Part shown: positions 9,131 to 20,538 of the stretch, one piece after another
How the letters are laid out: the number at the start of each line of letters is the position of its first letter
Position numbering within the stretch: position 1 is the stretch's first letter
Assembly (NCBI GenBank): GCA_015039365.1
Contig: WION01000150.1
Location: forward strand, 58,700 to 122,699
Length of the DNA stretch: 64,000 nt
Direction: 5' to 3'
Source: Amanita rubescens
Taxonomy: Eukaryota; Basidiomycota; Agaricomycetes; Agaricales; Amanitaceae
The notes under the pieces: generated by a model
The model's input: the letters and a program-made list of their open reading frames with translations, nothing else
What the model was told of the DNA's origin: nothing
Databases searched by the model: none
Translations under genes and position numbers: made by a program

Positions 9131-11658
9131 TTACAGTGTGAATCTTGGGAGGGACTTCAGAGACAGGAAGGGTTCAAGCAATGTATGAAAAACGTACCGG
9201 AACAGTGGACTGTCACTGCCAAGCTGCGCAAATTCATCTCTTCGGCTTTCGTCAAGCCCTTTGGCAGCACAATAGGCTTCCCTTTCCTTGTTCACTCTAC
9301 GGAAATCCCACATGATAAATAGTGTAACGAATATACTGTGAAAAAAAAAAAGAAGATTTAACTCTTTTCTGCGTCAACTAGAAATGAAGCTTACGCCAAG
9401 GTTAATAGGGCGATGCAAACACCATGACCCACGAAGAAGCGGCGTGGTTTCAGATATATAAAGGACGAGCATATACTGTAAAGAAAATCAATAACATCTG
9501 CTCGGGACAGGGAAGAACTTCTTACCCTCCGAGATTTCCCAAACCGATGACGATAGCAAAAGTCACACCTTGTATTGTCGTTTAAGTCGAACGGTAAAGA
9601 ACAGACATCAGGACGCACCTTTTCTAACATCGCCGCCTGCAGTGGAGCCCGCCCAAGCTAAGCTAATAGCGATTGTAGGGAATACGCCTATAGCAGCAAT
9701 GACGCTACCAGCATATCCTGGGCCTGGCCTTGTCTCTGTGATAAGTACAATATATCCGACCAGTGAGACGATGCATCCTCCTATGATGAATGGACCTCGG
9801 ATGTTGTATTTGTCGGAGAAATAACCAACTACATCAAATCGGTGTAAGGATGAGTGCGTTTGCCAATATGGTGGGTCTACCTGAGATGGTTATCATGCAT
9901 CCGGCGACAAAAGGGGGGATCGTCAGAAGTTGGGCGTTTGCTGCGGAGTAACCTGTATGGAATATGAAACACGCGCGTTGCATAAAGTACCACTCTCTCT
10001 CACCTAGCGAATTGATGATGGTGGGGAGGAACAGCGCAATAGCATAGATAGGTATTAGAAGGCAGATGTAGAGCAACGCTTGGGCCCAGGCTCTATAATC
10101 TGATAGCGCTTGCCAAACAAATTTCGTGTCGTAGTGAGTAGCAAGGCCCTGCGCGTCCTCCCTGAGCATCTGAACGACGATTTGCTTTTCGTGCGGTGTA
10201 AGGAAGGTCGCCGTTTCTGGATACTACTAGCGTCATATAGGAGAAACCAGTGAGAGTAAAGAATATTGACTGACATCGTGCATGAAGAAGTAGGCGAGAG
10301 AGGCTATGATAATTGTCACTGAAACCATGCATTAGGGAAAGAGTGCAGAATGACCAGCTTAAATGTAGCGTACGCAAGCCTTCCAGACAGAACTGCATAG
10401 AAATAGCGTTGGCAGAAATAGAGTTGTTCGACGAGATAAACCTACTATCCATTGCCACCCGTGAAGGCCGCCAACGCCTTCCATATGCTCGATTCCATAG
10501 CTATCAAAACATGAAGAAGAAATGCAAAGGATAATATTCTTCAACTTACGCTAGGATACCACCAAAAGCACCTGGAAATGCCAAATCAATCCAAAACAAC
10601 GACCAAATTTATAACCTCCTTACCAGCAATTGTTGCAGCCGAGAAGAAAACAGCAATTCTCAGTGCTACATCTTGCCGCCTGTACCAGAGTGACAAATAG
10701 AATGTAACCTGCGCATATCAATAGTAGCCGAAAAAGTACGAAACAGAGCCTTACTCCAGGGAAAAGGCCGGACTCGGTCAAGCCAAGAAAGAAACGGGCG
10801 CTGGATGATTCCGTCATCATACTGCCACCTGCAGGACAGAACAATATCACATACGCTATTAGGTCTCTGAATGTATTACACAGGCACATCAACGTCATGA
10901 CGATGCCTAGATGAATGGTCAATCAATCATCGAATGAATGCATTGGATGTGTTTTCAGAGTGACCTTACCCCAAGCGACCATAATAGACGGTACTGAAGA
11001 TACATAAGCCAGCGATCAATGACAAGAATCGAACATACTCCATCGCGAAGGTCGAACAAGTTTCAACAAAATGTTCCTGAGCAATCGAGTCAGCGGGCAA
11101 CCCAAAATCAACTCGCGTAACTGTATTCTTACGACGGCACTTCCGCTAGAGCGTAGGGTATCTGCCAGACGACGGTGGTTAATATTAAGGTCCAGGATAA
11201 ATACGTGAGTTCGCACAAAGAACACGGCGGCTATCTGTGAACAGTCAAATTAAATCCTAGGACGTCAACGGACGGATCAAACACGTACAATATTGTACCT
11301 GAGCCCCGTCAGGTGTGCATCCTTAACCATTCCAGCTATCCTGGCATTGCCTAAGACAAACTAAATAAGCGCTCCCAGCTTCGTGGACCGTGGTGTAAAT
11401 TACGACGCACCAATATTACTACGATCACTTTGGTTCGGAGAAGTATTACAGAGCTGCGTGAAAACCTAGCTACAAGCACACTCACAGAAAGGATAACAGA
11501 TAGAGCGCCGAGACGAAAGGCAAAAGATGGATATCAATCTTGCGCAGTACCCGCTTGCACTCGGCGTCGGATATCTTGATAATCATTAGGTCGTCTTTCT
11601 GACTGCCTGTATCATGTTCGACTTGGATATCTTTGTCCTTGAGTTCTTCGGATGCCAT
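9131..11658 (-). CDS. MFS transporter (ACS/allantoate-permease type), paralogue of the disrupted copy
   Basis: Start ATG at 11658 (MASEELKDKDIQVEH...). Many short introns. Segments recognised in order: KIDIHLLPFVSALYLLSFL, a 17-nt exon at 11411-11427 coding DRSNI, GNARIAGMVKD, NILLKLVRPS, RFFLGLTESGLFPGV, GVGGLHGWQWI, ALSDYRAWAQALLYICL, IALFLPTIINSLG, YSAANAQLLTIPPFVAG, DKYNIRGPFIIGG, FPTIAISLAWAGS and a C-terminal cytoplasmic tail ESRRDEFAQLGSDSPLFRY that is typical for the family. The end is set at the first in-frame stop (9131-9133); splicing at the GGTACG there would give a slightly different tail. It matches the left-hand copy in exon structure and sequence, so the two arose by tandem duplication. 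No interruption was seen. Substrate unknown. Confidence 0.82.
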
Positions 11659-12083
11659 GGTTGACCGGAGCAGGCGAGACGGAAAGAAGCCCTAAAGCGG
11701 CTGGCATTCATATAACATAGCTGTTTAAGAATGCCGCTCATAGCCTATCACGTAAGGAATGAATTAGGTGGCCTTCCACGCCTGTCAAAGTCCATTGCGA
11801 TGAGGTGAAGATGAATCAGGGTCTTGATTAGTGTGGTCGAAGATCAAAATGGTACATATGCCATGGCTTCCTGACGCGTGTCATGAACGCACATGACTAG
11901 AAGTGTACAATGTGTACTGCATTTATTATGAACATGACGTTTCGCTGTAGACAGTATTTATAGACCAACATGCCCTCCAGGTACCTTGGCGTCACATGTG
12001 CCGATGTGCGCGGTCCAGGGTAACTAGTAACTGGTACTTAGAGTGGTTGCTGATGAATATGCTTGTGACGGTTAGTCGGGGAG
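11659..12083. promoter_or_regulatory. Intergenic region upstream of the intact transporter
   Basis: 425 bp between the transporter start and the TOP3 stop, both genes reading leftward. It should contain the transporter promoter and the TOP3 3' end. No gene, tRNA or repeat was recognised. Confidence 0.4.
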
Positions 12084-15000
12084 TCAATCTGATGCATACA
12101 AATCGGCGTATGTTATCTTAGGTTTGGATGACCTTCCGCGTTTACCCGTGCTTTTGGTCGACCCTCTGCCTCGTCTTGCGCCTCTCGCACCTGATGAGCC
12201 ACGTTTTGAATCTCCCGCGCATGCTTGATGAAAAAAAATCGATGAATTTTCAGAAAATCGGTCGCATAACACGCACCATTGCTGAGATGACCCTGCAAGC
12301 CACATTTATAGCACGTCGGTGTAAATGTTGATCCTGAAGATGAAGACCTGTATGTACTCTTCACACCAGGGCAATCTATGGGCTGTTAAAGCGGGGGATA
12401 TTTAGACTTTCACGCCGCTCACCTTTGCTATAATGCCCTTCTTGATGGCATGTAAAGCACGGGCCGATAGGAGAGCTGGTGTTTACCGCGGATCCGAAGG
12501 TACGTGCTCGTTTGCTGTTACCTCCCGTATTATTGGGACAAGCTGAATAAATGCAACCCAATGTCAGACAAAGTACGTGATCGGGGTGTTTGCACTCACC
12601 ATTAGCCCAGTGTCCGGTTTGATGACACTATGCATGGACATCAGGAATGCGGATGCTCGCTTAGCTTTGCACTTACTTGATAGCATTCCCCTGCGGTAGC
12701 GCGGGAACCCCCAAGGGAATTGGCAGCTCGTGGTGGCTCGTCGTCCCATTCGAAAAACACGCACGGATGTTCTGCCTGACCACATCTCCAAAATTTGCGC
12801 CCCTTGTTCGCAGTCTCAGCTTTCACAGTCAACAACTTAGCAGGGCCACAATCGCAGTTCCTGACCGCAGAAGTGGCGCTCTGATCAGAATCTTGTCTCT
12901 GCCACAAGTGTTAGATTGATGAAAATAAGCAGACAAACAAAGACCTGCCATTGATGATAATCGTTTCGTTGGAATAATTTGAGTTGGTGCTGGATCGTCG
13001 GCCAAAGTAGAAGCCGTTGCCCAATGGAAGAAACCACAGTGCTGGTCAGTTTCACACTTGTAGTAGCTCTTCCCGTTGGCCATTCCACTTCCGGTTGGGG
13101 AACCACAGAAACAATTGGGACCTGACAGCCGAGATGGTCCCGCAACTGCATTGTTTGACGCAGTTACAGGCCGCGTTGGCGCTGACTCTGCTTGGCGGAC
13201 TGGGCTTGCTGGTTTGGCTGGCTTGGAACGTGACTTTGAACCAGTGCTTCTTGGGCCTTAACAACCTAAGTTGGGGGTTAGAGATGTATGGTGACAGAAT
13301 CTCACCATCAAGATCTGACGGTGGCTTTGGGTTCTTCGGTGGTCGACCGCGCTTCTTGCGTCCAGTGTCCGGGTTGGAACCACCACCACCGCTACCACCG
13401 CGATCGTTACCATCATCAGGACCACCCCCAGGACCGCCCCCATTGCCACCACCACCACCACCTCTTCTCCGAAGTGTGTCTTCAGGATCATTCCTCTCCA
13501 TGAACTCACGTACGCTCTAGAATATATCAAGGTCAGCCATGTAATAGTGAAAATCAGGATTGCTCCTCACACCACTAATTCTGTTGAATTCACGCCTGGC
13601 AATGATGAACATTTCTTTGTATTGTTCCAGTGCTTGAACTACCATGTCGTTCATGGTTTTTGTCCCTTGGCACACTTGAACCATGTTGCGTTCGGTCTAG
13701 AATAATTAATTAGTGGGATTGCCAAAAAGAGAAGAAGAAAAACCCACCTCGCGTCGCAACTGTGGCTTGCTCAAGCTTTTGTTGAGGCCAATTCGATCAT
13801 ACCCATGGATCAATCCCAGACCAAGCTTTGACGGAAGAAGATACTTCGTGCTGCCTTCCATTCGTTCTTTGACATATCCACGATCAATGATCATCTGAAT
13901 ATGCTGCGCGATTGTCGCATCCGTTCCTGTACTTGACGTATAAAACGAGGAGATTGTGGTTTTTAAATAGCTCACCTATTCCGTTCTTATCCATGAGCCC
14001 AACTAAGTCTGCCTCCGTCAATAGACTGGGACACGCAGTCCGTCCTTCCTTCAGTACGCAAGTGGACGGACGAAACTCTTGATCTTCCTCGAACGGAGGC
14101 AGGACATTTCCTGTCCACTTATCATAAGGATAAACGTCAAGATAGTGCCTCTCCAGCACCACCAAGCCTGAGGGAGTCTGAGTCACTCATTCGCAACATT
14201 AAAGGATAATTACCTGTTGCATGGAACTCTTCGCCGCCGTATTCAACATCTACCGTTGTTTGCCAACCTTCAGCATCTTTCGAGCAACACGCCAGGAACC
14301 GGCGCGCGATAAACTCATAGACCTTCTTTTCGTCACCAGCTAAATTCGCCGCGTGGGCGGTGGGATGAATCGGTGGATGCGCCTTATCATTATGTTTGCC
14401 CTTCCTCGGTGTATTGAATCCTCCCTGCTGGAGTCTAATATCAGGGGCAGAATATTTGAATGAGTCCACACGACGCATTTGAACACCTTACGATCTCGCA
14501 AATTCACCCCAAGCTGGATCAACTGTCTGCTTGTCTATCAATGACATGAAGTCAAACTGAGGATCGAACTGATCAGTTTCGGTACGTGGGTAGGACACAA
14601 ATCCTTGTTGATACAGCTTTTCAGCAATCTGTGACGAGATTCAACAACAACAATATAGGACAGTTCATGTCAACACACATCAAGCGCTCTCTTGGGAGTT
14701 AGTCTGAGGAGTCGCGAAGCAGCTTTTTGAAGCTCGACTGTCGTCAATGGCAAAGGCTTCCTTGACGAAAGGATCAGATCAGTATGAATCATATCGGCAA
14801 GCAATACCATTTCTTCGTGGACCTGTTGTTAACCTTTTTGACTCGAGCCATCTCGTGTTGCAGGACATATTCATAAAAAGAAATTGCTACTGTTTCATCA
14901 AACAAGTGGCCACGCTTCCACGTAAACGGGGTCTCTTCTTCTGCATCTTGTGACCTCAACGCGAGATATATGTACCAAAATGGTTCCGAAACGAACTCGG

Positions 15001-15823
15001 TAACCTGGTTGTATCTTCTGACTACGAAACCCAGTGTAGGAAATTGACATGGGCCTAATATCCAGCATATATAGATTGTGGTTAAACAATCGAGGTAAAC
15101 TTACCGTAGGATATGACACCCGCTTCTGCAAGCTGAGCTATCTGTGACTGCAAGGTGAGTGTTTGCAAGCGCGTGAAAGCTGATCCAATCTTAAGGTCTA
15201 GAAGAATGCGTGCTTCTACTGCCTTTGCCTGTGCTTCGTCCAAGTTGACTGGATGTTGAGCGGCATTATGGATTTGCCTTTAGAAGAATTATTTCATGTC
15301 CATAGACGCTAAGAACACAAAACTTACTGAGCAATAATGGCACTGAATCTTGCACGACTAACAGCAATATTTGGTTTTCCTTTCTTGCAAGCCTGTACTA
15401 TTTCAGACCCGATATGTTCCCCTTCCCGGTCACAATCGGTCCATATCATGAGAGTACTAGCCCGCCGAGCCTCTTGCACAAGATTACTTTCGATAGCCTT
15501 CTTGTCCGACGGGATAACTACTTTAATAGGCGCGTCGAATAGGTCAAACGCGTCGCATGAATTCCAGCTGCGATGGCGTTCCGTGAAATCGACGTTGGTC
15601 AAATGCCCAGCAACACATGTTACGGTAAAATGTGAATGTGTCTGGGGGTATTCAAAGTCATAGTTCTTGATGTACTGTGACCCAGTCTGACGCTAGAGTA
15701 GGGTGAGCTTCAAATTGATGGCAAAACATACATGGTAATTACAGTCTGAAATCGACCACCGGATAGAATTTGTGCGATGGATTTGGCAATGGAGGGTTTT
15801 TCTGCGACACAGAGGACACGCAT
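12084..15823 (-). CDS. TOP3: DNA topoisomerase III with GRF and CCHC zinc motifs
   Basis: Type IA topoisomerase; in eukaryotes it works with a RecQ helicase and RMI1 to dissolve recombination intermediates. Start MRVLCVAEKPSIAKSIAQIL at 15823. The TOPRIM domain carries the DCDREGEHIG motif near 15440. The catalytic tyrosine is in GFVSYPRTETDQF (Tyr codon 14590-14592, minus strand). Further core segments are HPPIHPTAHA, EFIARRFLACCS and SLLTEADLVGLMDKNGIGTDAT. After the core comes a Gly-rich linker with an AT-hook-like KKRGRPPKNP (about 13340-13480). Then two GRF zinc fingers (CFCG...YYKC...CGFFHW near 13020-13115, and CDCG...FWRC...CVFFEW near 12730-12860), two CCHC knuckles near 12420-12480 and 12270-12325, and a basic tail ending ITYADLYASD. 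The tail suggests TOP3-alpha type DNA/RNA binding. Multi-exon; exact splice sites not all resolved. Divergent from UTP25. Confidence 0.92.
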
Positions 15824-15915
15824 ATTGTGAACGCGTCGTCGCGTCGGCGGGATAAAAGCGGCGACGCGCCGTGGTTATTTGCGCATGTTATTCACGACAA
15901 GAAATTCTGTCAGAT
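15824..15915. promoter_or_regulatory. Shared 92-bp promoter of TOP3 and UTP25
   Basis: The two ATG codons lie only 92 bp apart, facing away from each other, so at least part of the promoter must be shared. The sequence is GC-rich with repeated GCGACGCG-type words and has no obvious TATA box. Confidence 0.5.
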
Positions 15916-18347
15916 ATGGACCAGGACGACACAACGCGTCTTTTAACTCTGCTCAACGTCTCTGCAACGAAAATAGGGAAAAGGAAAAGATCATACGAAA
16001 CTGCTGATACGCCACACCAGAAGCTCAACAAACGCAAATCAATACGCTTTTCTGATTCTGAGAATCCCCCTGATGTCCCTGCTGTTGCGGAGGTCCGTGT
16101 AGAAAAACAAGTAGAACATAATGTTCCTGAAGAGGCGGACGACGAAACTGATGGTAAGTTGTGTGTATATGGCTGGCAGGCGATTTTTATATTTCCGATA
16201 GACACTGCTTTATTATACGAACGGCATTTTGGCGTAAAACCTGCCTCATTGACAGAACTGTCTCGCTCATCAATTGACAAGAATGCACGAGTGAGCTCCC
16301 GGGCGCAATATGGAAAACTAGGGTCTGTCTTGGTAGAGGTCCCAGAAGGAGACACTAGTGTCGATACAAAATTCACTACGAAAAACGATGTGAGTAGGTA
16401 TTAAGTCTGTTCTGATCTGCATAACTCGGAATTTCCCAGATTTCCGATAAGCTGAAGGCACCACTTGTGCTAAGGCAAAGTAAACAATCTATAGGTTAGT
16501 GAGATTCTACCGATGTGCACTCAACACTCATTTACTGTATAGAGCATACCGAATACCAAAACGACCTCCTCTCTGTGCTGTCGACGCGCAGGGATCTTTA
16601 CTTATCATCATTGTCCCTCAATTTAAGAAAGTTTGCTCGAGAAGTAATCGCCTTGCATGGTTTGAACCACGTATTCAAGTAAGGTAGTGACACTTTCTTA
16701 AAAACATCTTTCCTGATTCTCCAAAGAAAACGTCGCCGAGTACTTAAAAACAACGAACGACTTGCCCACGCTGCCAAAACGAATTTAAATTCGCCTCCAG
16801 AAGACGTTCAGGACCAAGGCTTTACTCGTCCGTCAATACTTGTTCTATTACCCTTCCGATCCAGCGCCTTAGACTGGTTCTCGGCATTCACATCCCATAC
16901 ACCATCACCTGCATATCAAATCGAGAACCAGTCACGATTCGTGTCAGAATATGGTCTTCCACCGGGGACGGTGGACAAGTTGGCCACAGCAGAACCTGGA
17001 ACGTACCCTCGTGATCATGTCGAGACCTTTAAAGGAAATGTCGATGACAATTTCCGAGTGGGAATAAAAATGACGAGGAAGAGCGTCAAAATGTTTTCCG
17101 AATTCTACGATTCAGATATTGTCATCGCTAGTCCTCTGGGTCTTCGGAGATCAATAGAAAAGGAAAAGTATGTTGCCTTGGCTATAGGTTCATAGCCTTC
17201 GTTAACGCTATACCAGGAGCGCGGACTATCTATCCTCGATTGAAATCTTGATTGTTGACCAAATGGATGCTCTGACGATGCAGAACTGGGACCACGTCAA
17301 GGTTAGATATTCATATACCGTCATCTCGGCTTCCCATCATTCGTTCATAGTTCGTCCTATCTTATCTTAACCTACTACCGAAAGAGTCCCACAACACGGA
17401 CTTTTCTCGAGTAAAGCCATGGTATCTTGATGGACAGTGCGTATACATGCATTTTAGACAGTCACTCCTGTTGACCCACACTCAAGTTCAATATATCTTC
17501 GACAATCAATTTTGATATCCGCTTATGAAATGCCAGAAACGCGCTCGTTGTGCAACACCCTGTTAAAGAACGTGGCCGGGAGAATAAGAACAGATAAACA
17601 CTGGCCCCCTATAGAAGTGCCAGAAGGTATCGATCAAGTGAGCACGACTTTTCTCTCTCTGAAACAAGCATTCATGCCTAGTATAGAATTTCATTCATTT
17701 TCATTGTTCGAATCCCAAGGATGAAGCTGACAAGCGTTTCCATTGCTTCACGACACAAGTAATCTCCTCTATTATTCTAATCCGACATTCTTTAATCGAA
17801 GCATAGGTCCTCCCTGCAGTTCTCAAGTCGGCGGTGCAAAGTATAAACACTGCAATATTTATACCATCTTCGTTTGATTTCATACGGGTACACAACTATT
17901 TCCGTCAACACGCCGGAGTATCTTTTACAGTACTCTCAGAGTATGTTCCAGACAAAAGGAATCGAGAATTCGCTGACTTGCATAAAGGTATTCCTCTGGT
18001 CCAGATATCACACGAGCTCGCCAAGCATTCTTTTCTGGTAAAAAATCATTCTTGCTCATCAGCGAGCGTTTCCAGTTTTACAAACGGTTCATTTTTGTTG
18101 ATATTCGTCAATGCTTGTTCTAATTTATTTCATTAGGTACAAGATAAGAGGTATCCGAAACATCATATTCTTTGGACCTCCAGATCACCCGCAGTACTTT
18201 ACTGAACTGCTGTCTTACCCATTCTTGGACGATGGTGTTGATGCGTCTGATGTTACCTGTCGAGTTCTTTATTCAAAATACGATTGGTTTAGATTGGAGA
18301 GGATTGCTGGTACGGAGGCTGCTAGGGGACTGATAAAGGCTGTATGA
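15916..18347 (+). CDS. UTP25: U3 snoRNA-associated protein UTP25 (DEAD-helicase-like fold)
   Basis: Nucleolar SSU-processome factor needed for 18S rRNA maturation. Start [20 protein letters not shown] at ATG 15916; the in-frame GTG at 15871 was rejected. An acidic/basic N-terminal region is followed by family segments: [88 protein letters not shown] sequence, [38 protein letters not shown] and a final [21 protein letters not shown]. The DQMD in place of DEAD fits this family, which keeps the helicase fold but lacks a proper Walker B. At least seven short introns. Stop TGA at 18345-18347. Confidence 0.9.
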
Positions 18348-18423
18348 AGTAAAGATATAGATTTTTATGCAAACAGTTGAACGCTAGCGTCATTTGGGAA
18401 ATAAACTGAAACACGGTATCAAC

Positions 18424-18497
18424 GGGTCGATGGCGTAGCTGGTTATCGCATCTGTCTAACACACAGAAGGTCCTCAGTTCGAACCTGGGTCGACTCA
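18424..18497 (+). tRNA. tRNA-Val(AAC)
   Basis: 74 nt folding as a full cloverleaf: acceptor GGGTCGA/TCGACTC with one G-T pair and discriminator A, D arm with AGCTGGTTA loop, anticodon stem TCTGT/ACAGA with loop CTAACAC (anticodon AAC), and T arm CTCAG-TTCGAAC-CTGGG. No intron and no encoded CCA. A short T run follows at 18499-18504, suiting Pol III termination. Confidence 0.95.
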
Positions 18498-18974
18498 CAT
18501 TTTTCATCTGCATTTTTCGCCCAACTAGATAAGCCTTGACGTGTCCGTATTGTTATTTTTTTCCTTGTCCATAAATGAAGTGGTATTGCATAAATACATC
18601 AACGTCCATGTAACTAAAGGCAGCAGAGAATCCCAGCACATCCTGACAAGACCGAATCCCCTCCAAATCTTAGCATCCGACTCGAGAAGTCTCATAACTG
18701 GTTCGATGTCATACGTCTAGGCAGCTCCCTTGATTTTATAAGGTCGACTGCATCCCAGCCGAATGCCCTCGAATGCCTTGTCGCGTAGAAGTATTTGATC
18801 CCCAGACTCGGGCGGAGGATATTCTGGAGTGCATTTTCCGTCTAATTCACCGCACATTGTTCTTCCAACTGACAAGTCCAGTACATAAACGGAAAACCAT
18901 CCATGTTAGTAGAGTACACCTAGCATTATTATACAGAAAAGGGTATCTCAAGAACCACTTCCCTTGACATTATA
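18498..18974. other. Intergenic, nothing recognised
   Basis: About 475 bp between the tRNA and the ATG3 stop codon. It probably contains the ATG3 3' UTR. No ORF with family signal and no repeat was seen. Confidence 0.4.
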
Positions 18975-20441
18975 TTACATGGCTGTAGTCGAGTCGACCT
19001 CGATCGTAGGAACGATGGAAGCGATAAACTTGAGGAAAACAACGAGGTAAAAGTCCACTCTCATACCCTCAATCTCTTCCTCTTCCGTCTGCGCCGCCGC
19101 CGCCGCTGCTGCCGCTGCCGCTGCCTTCTTGCTATCCTTTTCTGAACTCCCGGGTTTACGACCAAATAACCACTTCTTCTTGCCATCCTTGGTATCCTTC
19201 TTGCGCTGTGCAAGCTGTTCTGCCACGACACTGTTGTTCATTCGCTCAATGACCTTCTTCATGACGCTCGAGTGTTTGCAAGGATGGACCGAGGCCGCTT
19301 GCAACTTCTCTGCATGGATGAAAGGCTCCATTGTAACGGTCTTGTTGGCATGGTCTGCCGGAATGTCTTCCAAGATCCGCGAAGGGGGCAGCGGCGTTCC
19401 GTCCTATTCACCCGTCAGCTGGCCCTGCCGAATTCCGCAGCCGTCGGTATTCTCACCTCGTCATGACCCACGAGCCAAACACGAGGAGTCTGATAGTACT
19501 TGTCATATGTGATCATGACATCATACGTTCTGACTTGCAGCAAATTGTCCTTCGCTTTGGTCTCCGTCTTGGTGCTTATGGTCAAGTGTGTTTAATAAAC
19601 CAAGGCACACAAATGGACGTAAGAGGACTTACGCTTTTAGCGCGGCTGCCGGCTTGGTGGGTGCAGCTGTAGCCTCGTCCCCTGCCTCGAGGTCGTCCTC
19701 TTCCATATCGGGAATATCATCCAAGTCAGGCGTCGCAGTGTCGTCGCCTGCATTAAGCGATAAGCCGCCTATCCTCCCCGCGATGTTGTCTCCGTCCTGT
19801 GGACCATCGAGATCGGGAATCTCATCAATATCTCCGGCATGGGCAGAAGCGAGGGTAGGCTTGCGGTTCGCGTGAGTCTCGACCCATTCGTCGCCACCCC
19901 CTGAAGTGGAGGAATCGCCAAAGGAGAGCAACCGCTCGGCATCCTCATCTGCGTCCGTGTACGCGATGGCGGTGGCACGGCGAAGGCAGGGCACGCCAGT
20001 TGTGACGAGATACTGCTTGTCTTTGGGTAGAAAGTCGCGAACTTTAGAGTCATCTCCCTTTTTCCTGTTGCGAGATTTCATTTAAGCTTCAAGAATTACC
20101 AGGCTCATTATGTCGGCTCACCATTGCCAAACAGGGAATTTGTATACAAGAAAATCACCGGCCAAAACGAACTCCTCTGGGACGCGAAGCGTTAGGGGAC
20201 GAGGAGTAGGAAAAGCAACAGTAGTTCCATACCCGGAGTGATACAGCCGCTCTCTTTGAATTTACTTTCCTTGAGAACCTACAGATAAGACGATCAGCAG
20301 GACGATGAGCGACAAGGGGGAGCACGGGGAGATGCTCACGGGACTCAGATAATCACGGACGGCCCAGAATTGCGACTGTGGGACATGTCAGATAACATAT
20401 TAGACGAGAAGAGGGTATGTTGGTACCTGGAGTGCTTGCAT
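18975..20441 (-). CDS. ATG3: Autophagy-related E2-like enzyme ATG3
   Basis: E2-like enzyme that passes ATG8 to phosphatidylethanolamine during autophagosome growth. Start MQALQ at 20441, then after a short intron [13 protein letters not shown]. Main blocks: [15 protein letters not shown] and [27 protein letters not shown], a long acidic flexible region, [40 protein letters not shown], and the active-site motif VHPCKH with the catalytic cysteine. It ends with [20 protein letters not shown], the expected C-terminus. Odd: between [16 protein letters not shown] and the C-terminal strand there is an insertion of about 60 residues, Lys-rich and with an 11-residue alanine run (19095-19130). Several short introns. 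Confidence 0.93.
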
Positions 20442-20538
20442 GAATGAGAGTTCTGGGATGGCGTGGTGGTCTAGGCTGAGCAGAAGCTATCGATATTATG
20501 GCTCCCACGTGCTCCTTCTATTTATGTATCGCGTACTA

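Noticed and set aside
13017..13520. Plus-strand Pro/His-rich frames opposite TOP3
   Set aside because: They mirror the Gly-rich linker and GRF fingers of TOP3 on the other strand.
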